Assembly (NCBI GenBank): GCA_026826555.1
Contig: JAKSZT010054001.1
Location: forward strand, 1,924,151-1,988,150
Length of the DNA stretch: 64,000 nt
From: Tolypeutes matacus
Taxonomy: Eukaryota; Chordata; Mammalia; Cingulata; Chlamyphoridae
Direction: 5' to 3'
The translations under genes were made by a program, and so were the position numbers. Of this stretch, positions 34,061-46,430 are shown piece by piece. The notes under the pieces were generated by a model that saw only the letters and a program-made list of their open reading frames with translations, made no database searches and was not told where the DNA came from. Numbering within the stretch: the stretch's first letter is position 1; every line of letters begins with the position of its first letter.

Positions 34061-37058
34061 TTGAAATTCCAGAAAGAATATTCCATTGTTCCTTTTGACA
34101 GTTAATTGTCTCAGATTGCCTTTAAGTAATCATAAGGACCAGTTTATCTGGAACAATCCTGTTGATGCTATTCTCCTGTAGAGATTGAGGTATCCATTTT
34201 GTCTCAAAGTATCTCAGCTTGGATTAAAATGAAAAAACAAAACCAGGAAGCAGTATGGAGGCTGGGGACATTTAATGTCTTGAGATGTCCTCCTATCAAG
34301 CTGAGAACCTTTGCCTCCCAGACTACCTGGATTTTGGAGAAAAAGAACTTATCTTACTATGAAGTGAGTATGCAATGTCAAGAGCCTCAGAACCACAGCA
34401 GGAATGCCTTTTTAATGCCAATGAAAGAAAGACTTACTGAATCATTAAGTGAAACATTAAGCAGAAACCCAGGCTAGTGTCAGAATTAGCATTGAAATCT
34501 CTGGCTAATGGAGGAAGTGTAGAGAGAGGTAAAGTGACCAAATGGAGATCAGGATGGTTTGGTAATAGTGGTGATGGTGATGACAGCAGTAGCAATAGCA
34601 CCAAATGAGGTTTGCCTGGGATTTGAAACATACTGACAGGCTGAAAGGATCAAAACATAGTGCCATGAGTTAAGACTGCAAAGAGACAGCTACAGAATGG
34701 AAGAGAATGTACACAGCAGACAAGTGGGTAAGAGACAAGAATGTACCTATGAAGTACAGGAAAGTGACAAAGGCTTTAACAAGGGTGGGCAAATAAGAGC
34801 CAGACCAGGCCAGGCCAAATATAAGAAATGGGATCAGTAATGTCTTTGCAATGTGCCCAAGAGAACCAAAGTGGGCAGAAAGTTAAGGAAAGAGGTGAAC
34901 AATGGCTAGACATGAATGGCTTCCAAGTGGGAGGGAAATTATAAACTCTTATTTGTAGCATACACACAGCAGGTGTCTAGGTTAGTGCTGGGCTTACCAA
35001 CAGGACAGATTTGATTTACCTGACTTGCCCACCTAGTGGAAAATGAAGAGAGAAAGGAGGTTATATATCAGTTATCTATAATTTTTTGCATGTATCCTAT
35101 TAGTACAAAGTATTTTGAGCATATCTCAATATATGCATATTTATTTATGAATTATACCCATGTACTACTGTATTGGTAGAATAAATGTGGTTATTAAAAA
35201 AAACACAAAATTACAAACTCAGAATGATGACAAAAATAAATTTAAAGAGAAGTTCTAATATTTCCTTTGAAGACCACTGAGTTGGATAACTCCTTTCTCT
35301 CCCAGCCCCAATTATACTGGAAAGAGCTTAGATTTTATTCTGAGATAGTAAAAATCAAAGAACATTTATGAATGTGAAATTAGATGATCAGATGGCTGTG
35401 CTAGGAAAATTAACCCAGGGGATCAGAGTTGGGTATGGTAGAAGGGGATCTAAAACTGGAAGACCAGAACCCAGGGAGAGGGCCACACTGACAGCCATGG
35501 CATGAAATGAAAAAAAGCCTGGATTTAGAAGTTGAGCATACAAATGGAGAGAGAAGATATACACCCTGTAATTTGAACCTTATGGAAAACAATTATACAA
35601 GTGCGCTATTGCCAAGACAGGAAACGGAACCCAAATTTGGCTGCAAACACATCTACTAGAGATGACTCCTGGAATTTATCTCTTGTTCTAACTTGAATTC
35701 TGATGAACTTCATTGCTTCACTGAAGAGACTTCAGTATAGTATGGATGGCATTTCAAGGAATAATGATTTCCATTACCTGAGCAAAGCAATTAATAATTT
35801 AAAAAAATCTGGACACAGAAAAAGATCAATTTTGAGAGCCAAAGAGAATAAAAAATATTTCAACAATTGTAAGGTGTTATTTTCTACTTTAATTGAGCAC
35901 AAATATCTGCTTTGATTCTAAAAACTTATCTGTCAGTGTCCTTCTTGTTATAGCTGCCTTAGTTATAAAGCATCAAAAAGCATAATAACATACATTTTAT
36001 GCTTTCACAACTGTACCATAAACAGAGAAGACAAGAATATCACTATAAATAATTTTTAATAAAGACAGGTCTCAATTTTAAGAAAATACCTCTAAACATG
36101 CGTGTTTCAGTGAAATACCCGGGGGTGCTAATGATTACTGCTCTGGAGAGATTATATAAAATGTTCTTACCAAAAAAATCAATACAATGTCTTAAGGTCT
36201 AGGAAAAAAAAAAACAAAAACCTGACATGGTCTCTCTTCTATAAAACCCCACCCCAAAGAAAGGTATTAAAACCAGCCTTCGTGTGAATAATGCCAAGAT
36301 TTTTATTACTAGATGATGCAATTTCTTTCATGGTGTTTTCTATCTTATAAGTGACATGTAATAAGACAAAATTCAAGTTTACTTATAATCATGCCATTTT
36401 AACTTCCAGTCACAACACTGTATTGTAGCAACTGCCTTGATGAAGGATGTTAAAGCTGAAATTCAATTGAACATCAAGACTCTTCTATCTGATCACCTAA
36501 GAAAGTTGCATTATAGTGCCATTCAAAGATATTGAATGTGGCAAGTACTGCCTTTCTTTATTCTTTTTCCTCTGACAACATCTACTCAAAAGGCAATCTC
36601 AGGTAGTCTCCAATACTTTAAGGTAAGAGGCTGAAAGCTAGGGGAACTATTTCAGAGATTATATTTGCTCTTTGTCTTTTTTTAGCACTGTGTAGGTGAT
36701 GGTGCTTACCCCCTGCCCCTCACATCAGTGGAAAAATCCTATTACACTAAATTACAAAGTAATTAGTTCATTCACTCAATTTACATTAGTAAGGGAATTT
36801 TTCAGGCAAAACCTCTGATTTGATTGTAAGAGGAAGTCTCAATGGAATACTTATTTAATGTATTTTTTTATTATTATTTTATCTGCTTGATGAAGTTATC
36901 CTATAGAACATCAGTTATTTAACTATAACCAAATTCCCTATTTTCACAATTGTTTTAATGTATAGTGGTTCCAATGGAAATATTTCTAATAATGATCAGA
37001 GGAAAAATGTTCAGAGTACAAGCAAGAGAACAAATGTAATATTAAAATGACATTTGTT
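34061..37058. other. unassigned sequence
   Basis: About 3 kb with no recognised gene or family. An imperfect trinucleotide-like run ('gtggtgatggtgatgacagc') lies near 34,566-34,596. The frame at 34,199-34,477 (92 codons) has no recognisable motif. Confidence 0.4.
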
Positions 37059-37146
37059 GGGGAGCAGGTGTAGCTTAGTGTTTGAGCACCTGCTTCCCAT
37101 GTACGAGGTCCTGGGTTCAATTCCTGGTGTCTCCTTAAAAAAAAAA
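37059..37146 (+). mobile_element. tRNA-Ala-derived SINE monomer
   Basis: This is the copy closest to its ancestor: 'ggggagcaggtgtagcttag', 'gtttgagcacctgcttccca', 'tgtacgaggtcctgggttca', 'attcctggtgtctcct', then a short A-run. Compared with mammalian tRNA-Ala the A box, anticodon stem, T loop (GGTTCAATTCC) and acceptor-like end are all in register, but there is an insertion in the acceptor and the anticodon position reads CCC. 'atttgtt' upstream and 'attttgtt' downstream may be a weak target duplication. Confidence 0.92.
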
Positions 37147-40100
37147 TTTTGTTGTTGTTGTTAAGTATTTCTGAGACCCTTTATTGTCATTCCTGGTTTT
37201 GACCTAAAATTTGCAAATGTAGTTTTTGAAATAATATCACAAAGTTTTATTTCTTTTAGTAAAAGAAATGAACATCATTATGGAAACAACTGATGAAGAC
37301 AAATCACTTTGGCTTAATTCAAAGTGCATTGTCAGTGCACTCTTTAAGCCATGCTCCATTTTTCATTCTGAAACCTATCAGAATTATGATAAAATATTAT
37401 AGGAAAATCCTCTGATGAGCTTTCAGATAAGAGCAAAACGTAGAGTTAAGTGAAAAAGGTTTCTTAAGCTCCCCAAATGACCTTCTTTTGAAAGAACCTG
37501 TCAACCTTTCCAATGATGGAACATCAACATTTTTAGGGCCAGTTTAACCCAACCTTCCTTTTCTTCTTTTAGTTTGAATATATGTCATCCTGGCTGATAA
37601 GAGAATTGATTACAGTCCTCCCCACTCTATCTGGACACAAATGACACTTAGGGAAAAAACCCTGAAAGAACACCAGGGTTCTTTCATCTTACCATTTTAA
37701 GAAGCAGGTTTGAAATGAAGAGAAAGAGCTTCACATTTTATAACCCATTTACCTCAAATTATCATTCCTCTGAGGGGGAGGGAAAGGGATGAGTAACAGA
37801 TATCCCAGGGAAGAAGTGGGGAGAAAAGAAATATTTTCAACATTTTCACTACCTAGTCAATCTGAGGAAACAGAACAGAAGAGTGTGGTAGTATGGAGAT
37901 ATGTCAGTAAGATTTTAAGGATTTTGATAGAGTCTAATCTAAGGTTTGGAGAATGTCTACTTATAGCTATAAACAAAATTCCACAGTAGAAGAAAAATTC
38001 CCTTTCCTAATACTAAGTAGATAGTTATCCTCCTCCAAATATGGGTTATACCAAAATACTGATCATCTGAGGAATGTCCACTGGCAACATTTCAATGGCT
38101 AATGCCGCTAAGTCACTGTCAACTTTGGGGACATGTTAATAGGTCAACTGCTCCAAGAGACTTGGTAACCAATTCTAAGCCCTATCAGGTCATAATAAAC
38201 ACTATTTTATGGGAAATGGGAAGCCTCAAGTGACCCAACACATGTAACTTGCCTATGTGTGTTAACTGGAGAAGGGTCAACAGTCATTACAAAGATCACT
38301 TGCTTAGTCTTACATGCTGGCATTCCAAAGTAATGTAACTTAAGACAAAAGCTGGTTTTTTGAATATCCACAAAGTACTCAGCTTGAAGCAGATTCTTTC
38401 ATGCTATCTCCTATTCCATCAGAGATGTTTTTTAAAGCATTAGGAAGCCAAAAGAAGTTTAAAATCACAAGGGGAAATGCAAATCGATCTACAACAAATC
38501 ACCTAACAGGTGCCCTGGAAGAGAATTTTATTGCTACTGACATTAACCATTTGCTTATCACTGATACTATCCTTTTTATGGATAATACATGCTTTTCCCT
38601 CATAATTTAAGAGTGTTATGGAGGAAAAAGTAGCCCAAACAACTCCCACAGTGCTTCAAGGATAATGCGTTGTAATGACTAAACTTTCTCAAGGTCAAAA
38701 GGCTGAGAGTTGGGTTCTTCTGTTTCAAGATAGCTTTCCTCCTGACCAACAACATATGGCTTCTATTACTGCCAGACCATGACCACAAAGACATTTCGAA
38801 TCCCTGTCAAAAATGTGATTCTATGTCCCCTGTTTAAATATATGTCATAGGGACAGTTGTAATTCAGGGGTGGGGTGGGGGTAAAAGGGAAGGGGGAAAG
38901 GATGGGAGGAAGGATTTAATCCAAGCCATGCCTTTATATGATATGACTAGGGTTGTAATAGAAACCTTCTCATTTCTGGTTTCTCTTTTTTATCTTACAA
39001 ACCACTTACTGCTCATAAGGGACAGTAAAAACACTTTAGTGTATCATGTTTAAGCTCTCCAAAGATGTGAAACAGCTTTATCAAGGATGACAGCTCTGCC
39101 ATTCACTAATCTGCTCTTCAAAATTTGTTTTGTTTTGTTTTTTCTGAAGGGAGATAAAAGTAAATTTATGCCATTTAATCTGCATTAACACAGTGACAAT
39201 ATTCTATCTATGATGATTAAGAAATGTTTTTGAAGTTATTTTGTATAGATGCTTATTTGTAGGTATTACAGTTGACTCAGAACATTAATAATGAGAACAA
39301 GAATTAGTCAACTAATACAAGATATTCCACAAGGCACATTTAATCCATTCAGATTACTCAGACTTTCAATATGAACATAATAATGTTCTGCCTTATTAGA
39401 TTCAAAATGACGTTTTCTCAAATTTTTAATATAACATAAAATGTAGAACCATTGTCTGATCTTGTAAAAGAATTTTGCACAATTAATTACAAGTTCCTAG
39501 CATATCCTAATTTTATAGTAGCTGATTTGCAACCTTTCCCTGGGCACTGAAGTTAATGGTTCCTGGCAAAAGAGATCAGGATAAAGATTACACACATGTA
39601 TATTTACACATACAAATAAGCATATAACTCAAACAAGCTATTTGCTTTCCAACTAAACCATACCAAGTAGAAAAAAAGCTTTATGCAATTTTTCTTATTT
39701 ACCCGCATTAACCATTTTTGTCCCAATAGTATGGAAATAGCACTTGTTAAATTTGTCTCTTTTGGGGTGTGGGAGGCTATGCTCTTTATATTTGATTTTT
39801 CCCCCAGGGGAATATTCCACTTTTTGTGATCACTGATGGATGTTTCATGGAAAAAAAGCAAAAACCCTGACACTTCCCCATAGAGGCATGTGTCCAGATT
39901 TTATATATATATGCAAACCACTAATCAAATTAAATTTTCTGCTTAGGCATGATATAGGTAAAACCACTGATATCTTGTTTCCTATGTAAAACATGAGAAA
40001 TTGTTATACCAAAATATGGTCTTGCTAGTCATTGGGACTAAACTGATTAGATTATTTTTTATTGAATTGACTGGTCAATTCTATTCAGAGAATGAGGATT

Positions 40101-43044
40101 TTATACATCCATTTATCTCAAGTGGATGAATTTTGTAGTATCATCTCAAACATCTCATCTTAGGGATGATGAAGGCAATTTCAGGCAAAGAATTTACATT
40201 CTTTGTAAATTTAATCTTTTTATGATTAAAGGAATCATACTCCAATTGATTAAATAACAAGAAGACAAAAAAGTCCAGCTGTATATAGTACAAGGATGCA
40301 CTCAGATAGCATTTTCCTTACTGGAGGCTCCTAAGCACATCTGAAATTTTGCATACTAAAATTCCTCATTGTAGGTATTTATTTTACATATTAACATTTT
40401 CTACTATGTTTGTCATTTACTTGCCTATGTGGAAGAAACTAGCCAAGAAAACAGTACTAAGCCTCAAGTAAAGTGAAGATAATATGGATGAAGGGACCAA
40501 GCACAATGTCTAACATCTACTAAGAATCAGGAACAAAGAAAAATAGAATCGAAATGGCCAGTAGCCTCTCAAATTCTGGTTTCTAGGAGGATGACACAAT
40601 GTCCACTCCCAGAGCAGTGGCAGCAGAAACTGCTCTAGTCTAGTATCATAGCACATGAGTTGACTCTTAGTGATTCAGAGACCTAGAACACTAGCAACCA
40701 GGTCGATCTAGTTGAGTCAGTTCTATTGGGTCTATGTTCCTGTATTACTCTGTTCTTGCCCTCACCTCACTCAGACTTTCAGAGCCTGGATTTCTTGATC
40801 TTATTCTCTAATGACCAAAGGGTAAAATATCCTGACCTTAAATCTCAGTTTCCCAATGACTGGTCCAGATGATGGCTACCAAATTTCCATCATGCTGATC
40901 TTTCTTCACAAACAGCATTCCAATTGGCCAGTCTTGGGTCTTACTGATTGCCTGCCTGAGACAAATCTTGGACTCGGCACGGACTAGGTACTAACTTATA
41001 TTTCAAGTGTACCTTCATTTGCGAGTAGAACTCCTGCCTCATACACATGTATCGTGTGTCCAAATGACCTCATGCTCTGAACCTGAACTGCTCCAGGTAG
41101 AATGATCTGGAGTTTTAAGGCTGCCTTTCCCCCATGCGATAAATAAAACTTGACAGTGAGAGAACCATCAGTACCAAGGAATTGACCTATTTAGATAAAA
41201 TAGTTGTTATGGAGGGGTTTACTCATAGAAACATCCAAAAACAAAACTGAATTAATCAAATGTTTTATTTAGTTCTATTATACCATAAAGGGAGAGTCAG
41301 CTTTGATGACTCAATCTCTCTTTATCATTCATTCACTCAGATACACATATTCTCACAGACAAATAGTCAATGCAGAGAAGAATCATTGAAAATATCTTTA
41401 AATCAGTGCCTCCCCAAGGTCCATGTACATTAATTATACCGAGCTTAATCAGAGGCCAATACAACTTGCAAGGAAGTAGTACAAACATTTCAACCAATGA
41501 TTCTATTTATGGTGTTGTAGTACAAAAGATTTTGCAAATATAAAAATTCCCGAATATATTTTGAAGTATCTTCTGAAAACTTTTAAATGCACATAGTACA
41601 TACATGAAATGAAACTTAATAACCTATGGCCTCCAACATACACTTAACTGGCCCTTCCAATTTTCACTATTCTCTTCCACTGAATCTGCTGTGATTGGGA
41701 TCCCTAATGTATACCACTCAGAATCACTCTCTTGCTATCATTGTAGCTATCAAATACCATTTTACATGATTAAATTGATTGAAGACAAAGCACAATTAGC
41801 CCTCCCTATAGGGTATGAAAACACTACTCTGGTAAGTTGGTCACATTAAATTTTTTTATCAGTTTATTTCCATTTCTGGTATTTTCTCTGAAGTTTGATT
41901 AAAAAACTTTACTAGCTGCAAGGGTAAAGGTCACAAATCGGCATTTCTTCTTAAAATATCTCCATTTAAATGCAAATTTTGGCCTTTATTCCTAACCTTT
42001 AAACAGTAATTTCATAGAAATGCAAAATTAAGGGTAAATTTTGTATTTTATATCTACAGAGTAGCATTCTAATATATCATTTAGCTTCATTTGTGCTATA
42101 TAAACCCTATTTTTTTGAGAGCTTGATGAATTTCTTTAAGCAAAAGCAATATTTTCTCAGAAAATTTCATTTAAAAAATTTAGATATATGTAAAGTGGCT
42201 TAAATCCTACCTTAAGAATAGAGAGCCTCATCATTTTTCACAGTTTGAATCACAAGCAGTTGCCATGTTTTTTAGTTATACTATTTTTATTTAGATTATG
42301 CAATTTATAAAGCTATGGCATTCATTAGTGAAAATAACTTGAAATAGTCTTTATTGTTGTTGAAACTAATTTAAATACACTTCTAAAAATAAAAATATAA
42401 AGCAGTTAGCATTTTCTACTTGCATTGCACAATATATTAATTGAAAACAGTAAGTACTACTTACTAATGAGGCAACTGTTTTGCCTTAGTGCCCAACTTA
42501 AAGTAAAATCAAATAGTTAAAGTTCTCAAAGGAAAAAAAAAAGCTATTTAGAAAACAATAAAAGTTTCAAAGCATTAAATTAACTTAGAACTTCAGGATG
42601 ATTACCAGAATTAAATATCTAATGATGTGAACTTTGATACTTCAGAATCTTAAAATACAGATTTGCATGAACCAAACTGCTGCCTTTTCCTGTAAGGTAG
42701 CATAACAGACACATTTTGTGCTTTACCCATATCCCCTCTGCCTGACTATGTAGCTCTTGGCATCTGTGGTGAGCTGTTACCTTGCACCAAAGCACTATGT
42801 CCCACTTCAAGCACCAGGTTTCTCTCAGATTTTCTTCCTCAGGACTTTCTACCAAGCCATGGTAGCTCTTTAGGACCCATGCAGAGCAGGTTGGAAGTAT
42901 GAGGAAGTCAACCCCTCCCCTCCTCCCCATATACCTTCACAAACAGGGAAGGGAGTTGGTAGTAAAGACTGAGTCTCTGATGCTTTACAGGTACATTGTT
43001 TGATATAGTGGTAATTAGCCATATGCGGCTGGTAAACATTTTTT
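37147..43044. other. repeat-poor, AT-rich sequence
   Basis: Nearly 6 kb in which I recognise no gene and no repeat family, the longest such interval in the window. A G-rich block with four G runs lies at 38,867-38,889. Open frames reach only about 100 codons (42,619-42,930, minus) and have no recognisable domain. AAT-rich words dominate 41,200-42,600. Confidence 0.45.
38867..38889 (+). other. potential G-quadruplex
   Basis: G runs of 4, 4, 5 and 3 separated by T, T and TAAAA. The motif satisfies the usual four-run rule on the plus strand. Confidence 0.6.
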
Positions 43045-43345
43045 AAAACTTTTTATTTTGAAATAATTTCAAATTTATGGGAAAGATACAAAATACAGAA
43101 ATAATCCGAGAATTCCAATATACCGTTTCCAGATACCCAGATTTACCAAGTTTTAACATTTGCCGCATTTCTTACATCATCCTTTCCTTCTATCTATCAT
43201 CTATTTTTCTAAACATAAGAGTGTAGGTTGCATACATCCTGTTCCTACCGCTTAATGCTTCCACATATATTTCTAAGAACAAGGATATTCACTTATGTAA
43301 CCACATTCAGTACAATTATCAATTTCAAAATTGGTATAAAGCACA
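43045..43345 (-). repeat. ancient L1M-type fragment
   Basis: 'actttttattttgaaataat', 'agatacccagatttaccaag', 'ttttaacatttgccgcattt', 'taagagtgtaggttgcatac' and 'taagaacaaggatattcact' then 'cattcagtacaattatcaa' are the familiar blocks of an old mammalian L1 region, probably antisense. It stops at the LTR start at 43,351. The class and orientation are less certain than its identity as a repeat. Confidence 0.65.
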
Positions 43346-43350
43346 CAGTC

Positions 43351-43871
43351 TGTGCGGTTTGAGTTTTATATGGACCCCCAAAAATCATGTTCTTAAAGCA
43401 AACCCATTCCTGTGCCTGTATGTCCATTGTAAATGGGACCTTTGTTTAGATCCTTCAGTTAAGGGCTTCCGATTAGATGGCAGGACCTAGGGTGGATCTT
43501 AATCTTCTAACTGGCATCCTTTATAAATGGAGGACTAAAAGGCGGCAGACAAACATTAAAAAAGCCAGAGAGACAGAGAGAAGCAGGGAGAGAGGATCCG
43601 ACATTGCCATTATGCCCTGCTATGTGCCTGGTCACCCACAGCTGAGCTTAGGGAGAAAGCGAGCCTGGAGGAGAAGGCAGAGATGGGCAGAGCTGTCATT
43701 GTGTCTTGTCACTAGCAGCCGTCCTTTGGTGAGACAGCATATCTGATAATGCCTTGATTTGGACATTTTCACAGCCTCAGAACTGTAAGGATTTAACCTA
43801 ATAAATTCCCATTATAAAAGCCAAAATATTTCTGGTATATTGCTCCCAGCAGCCTTTAGCAAACTAAAACA
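43351..43871 (+). repeat. 5' LTR of the MaLR-type provirus
   Basis: 521 bases from 'tgtgcggtttgagt' to 'aaactaaaaca' (TG...CA). It contains a TATA-like 'tttataaatgg' near 43,520 and 'cctaataaattcccattata' near 43,796, the place of a poly-A signal. Much of it matches the 3' LTR closely, including 'tatgccctgctatgtgcctg' and 'acccacagctgagcttaggg'. Confidence 0.85.
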
Positions 43872-43875
43872 GAAA

Positions 43876-43895
43876 TTGGTACCAGGAAATTGGGG
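43876..43895 (+). other. primer-binding site, tRNA-Leu (UAA) type
   Basis: 'ttggtaccaggaaattgggg' starts 5 bases after the 5' LTR. The first 11 bases after 'T' (TGGTACCAGGA) are complementary to the 3' end of mammalian tRNA-Leu(UAA), the primer used by MaLR and ERVL elements. Later positions are diverged. Confidence 0.7.
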
Positions 43896-45372
43896 TGCGT
43901 GAGGCTATGCAAATACCAAAAATGTTAAAAACGGTTTTATAAATGAGTAAGAGGTAGATTCTGGAAGAATTGTGAGATGCTTGGTAGAAAAAGTCTAAAT
44001 TGCTTTAAAGAGACTGTTGGTAAAAATATGGATACTGAAGATACTCCTTAGGAGGCCTTAGATAGAAATGATGACTGTGTCATTGCAAAGTAGAAGGAAG
44101 GTGATCCTTGTTTTAAAGTGGCAGAGAACTTGATAAAATTGACTCCTGATGTTAGATGGAAGGCAGAATTTGAAAGTGACAATCTTGGATATTTAACTGA
44201 GGAGATTTCCAAAGTAAATGTGGAAAGTGTAGGCTGGTTTCTCCTTGCAGCTTAAAGCAAAATGTGAGAGGAAAGGGATAAGCCGCAAACTCAACTCCTG
44301 GGCACAAAGAAACCAGAAATTGATGGTTTGGGAAATTAAGAGCTTCCAAAAAGGAGTCCCCAGAGAACAGGGCCCCTTATGAGGACTTAACTGAACATGG
44401 AACCAGCCAGTCATGTCAGTGTAGGTCAGGACTGGAAATGCAGTTATCCACGAAGGATCTGTCAAAAGCTTTACTGTTTGAAAGCCTGGATTCCCATTTG
44501 CTGCATGCAAAACCAGTAAGTTTTTGGGGAAATCTGTATGAATGGAACCACTGCCAATATGGACCAAAAGGGACAGAAAATGGAAAGCTTGAAGGAAAAG
44601 CTATTTCAAGAGCAAAACTGTGGAAGCTGAGATCTGGACTTAAGACATTTTCTCGGGCCAAGAGAGGGACGCCGTTCATGTGTGGAAAGGGTGAGTTTGA
44701 CTGAGCATTTGAAGAGGGCGGGCCTTCCGCCCCATTGTTCAGGAAGAGTGCTGCCACCCCTGGCTTCAGAGAGGATAGAGCACATTCTCTGGGGATTGGG
44801 GAGAGTTTGGCCTCCACCCCATTGTTCTGAGGGGGCTGAGCCTGTGCCACGGAGATTGGGGAGAAAGTGGCCATCAAACCAATGTTCTCAGAGGATGGGC
44901 CTAGAGTTCAGTGGTCACCCAGATGATTGATGAGGATGGATCCGAGAAGATGGCTGCTTGGCAAGTCCTTGGAAAGGGTGGGCCTCCCACTCCATGAGGC
45001 CCTTGGGAGGAAAAAATCATAGTTCTATAGATGACTCTCAGACTTTGAAATCTAGTTGAGTAAACCTTCGGTTTTCAGAACTGTTTGGTACCCATGACCC
45101 TGTTTTCCTTCCAATAAATATGGGAATGTTTATTCTATAATTGTCCCTCCTTTGTTTATTGAAAGCAGATAACTTGTTTTCTAAGTTTCACAGGTCTACA
45201 GCCAGAGGGGATTTTGCCCCAAGACAGACTGCATGATGATAATTGATTTTCATGAGATTTTGCACTTCGCATTGCTACTGAAATGATTTAAGGCTTTTTA
45301 AAATATTGTGATGGAATGAATGTATTTTGCATATAGGAAGAACATGCATTTTGGGGGGTCCAGAGGGTAGAA
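43896..45372 (+). mobile_element. MaLR-type internal region, non-coding
   Basis: It resembles MaLR internal sequence in block order: 'gatacccaaaaatg'-like opening, 'agagaacttgataaaattga', 'aatcttggatatttaactga', 'ggagatttccaaag', and a later part with 'ccattgttc' repeats at 44,735, 44,818 and 44,880 ('gcctccaccccattgttctg' type). Frames on the minus strand (124 and 153 codons) are fortuitous. It ends in the purine tract next to the 3' LTR. Confidence 0.72.
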
Positions 45373-46070
45373 TGTGCTGGTTTGAGTTGTTTATGGACCC
45401 CAGAAAATCATGTTCTTAAAGTGAACCCATTCCTGTGCCCATGAGCCCATCATAGATGGGACCTTTTGATTAGATCACATTGGTTAAGGGCCTTTGACTG
45501 GACTGTGGGACCCAGGGTGAATCTTAATCCTCTTACTGGCATCCTTTATAAACGGAGGACTAAAAAGCCACAGACACTCAGGGAAAAAGTCACAGAGACA
45601 GAGAGAAACCAGCAGAGATGAGCTGACACCGCCATTATGCCCTGCCATGTGCCTGGTCACCCACAGCTGAGCTTAGGGAGAAAGTGAGCCTGGAGGAGAA
45701 GGCAGAGACTGGCAGAGCAGCCATTGTGTCTTACCACATGGCACAAGTCCAGGTTGGCCAGCAGCTGGCCTTTGGTGAGACAGCATCTCTGATGATGCCT
45801 TGATTTGGACATTTTCACAGCCTCAGAACTGTAAGCTTTTTTTTTTTTTTTTTCTTTTTTCTTTTTTCTCAGGGGAGAGCACGAATGCAGTCCCCCACTA
45901 CCACAAATTATGCAGTCGAGTTTCCCACATTTGGGGAAATCGCAGGGGTCAGCACATCCGGAGTGCAATGGATAAGCCTCACCCTGGGAAAACCACCTTC
46001 ATGATCATGGTATCTCCCCTGACAGGTAAGTATAACTGTAAGCTTTTAACCTAATAAATCCCCATTATAA
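45373..46070 (+). repeat. 3' LTR of the MaLR-type provirus, split by a U1 insertion
   Basis: It begins 'tgtgctggtttgagttgttt' and matches the 5' LTR through 'cattttcacagcctcagaac' and, after the insertion, 'ttaacctaataaatccccat'. Similarity to the 5' LTR ends near 46,070; the last ~50 bases seen in the 5' LTR are missing or diverged. It carries about 30 bases near 45,740 ('catggcacaagtccaggttg') absent from the 5' LTR. Confidence 0.85.
45870..46033 (-). pseudogene. U1 snRNA retropseudogene, full length
   Basis: On the minus strand this starts 'atacttacctg', the U1 5' end that pairs with 5' splice sites, and runs the full 164 bases to 'tctcccctg'. I count about 6 differences from the mammalian U1 I know; four are C-to-T or G-to-A at CpG sites. 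The Sm-site region ('ataatttgtggtag') and stem-loops are present. A poly-A-like tail (poly-T on the plus strand, 45,841-45,869) follows the 3' end, and a perfect 14-base duplication 'aactgtaagctttt' flanks it (45,827-45,840 and 46,034-46,047). The insertion point reads CTTTT/AACC, the preferred L1 endonuclease site. Tail, duplication and lack of an upstream snRNA promoter element mark it as an L1-made processed copy, not a functional gene. Confidence 0.97.
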
Positions 46071-46141
46071 ATTTCCCACCACCATTTCTGTAATTTATGT
46101 ATGATTCTTCTGTAAACCCACAATATTTCTAATAAAGGGAA

Positions 46142-46171
<30 letters not shown>
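46142..46171. repeat. (TA)n microsatellite
   Basis: About 13 TA units followed by 'cacac'. It lies just beyond the end of recognisable LTR sequence. Confidence 0.95.
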
Positions 46172-46173
<2 letters not shown>

Positions 46174-46214
46174 CTTGTTTCCATCAATATTCTGGATGGT
46201 AGAAATCCATAGTA

Positions 46215-46400
46215 ATTAATTTACTCAACAAATATTTTTTTGGAAATGTACCAGATACCAGGCCTTGTGGTAGGTGGTGAGCTAATAGCAGTGACTAGCA
46301 CTTTCCCATGATAAAACTAAACAGTGGGGAGAAACACAGGTGAGCAAAATGAGGCTTCTAATGTGACATAATGCAGGTTACCACAGGGAGACAAGCTCAC
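46215..46400 (-). repeat. L2 3' region, antisense
   Basis: 'actcaacaaatatttttttg', 'taccagataccaggccttgt' and 'ggtaggtggtgagctaatag' are the antisense L2 end; the rest is weaker. Confidence 0.6.
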
Positions 46401-46430
46401 AAATCATCTCATAAAATAAAATGTGCAGAA

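Larger units (their letters stand above)
43351..46070 (+). mobile_element. MaLR-type non-autonomous provirus
   Basis: Two related LTRs (43,351-43,871 and from 45,373) bracket about 1.5 kb of internal sequence. A primer site follows the 5' LTR and a purine-rich tract ('ggggggtccagagggtagaa') precedes the 3' LTR. The interior has no gag, pol or env: its longest frame (153 codons, minus strand) is interrupted in alignment to nothing known. This is the plan of the mammalian apparent LTR retrotransposons, which relied on ERVL enzymes in trans. No 5-base target duplication was found because the right end is lost. Confidence 0.82.

Noticed and set aside
37059..37146. Functional tRNA-Ala gene
   Set aside because: The acceptor stem cannot pair cleanly because of an insertion, the anticodon position is changed, and an A-tail follows; it is a SINE.
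44193..44877. Overlapping minus-strand frames of 124 and 153 codons
   Set aside because: They lie antisense in the non-coding interior of the MaLR-type provirus and have no known domain.
45870..46033. Functional U1 gene
   Set aside because: A poly-A-like tail replaces the 3' box, a target duplication flanks it, and no snRNA promoter element is visible upstream on the minus strand.
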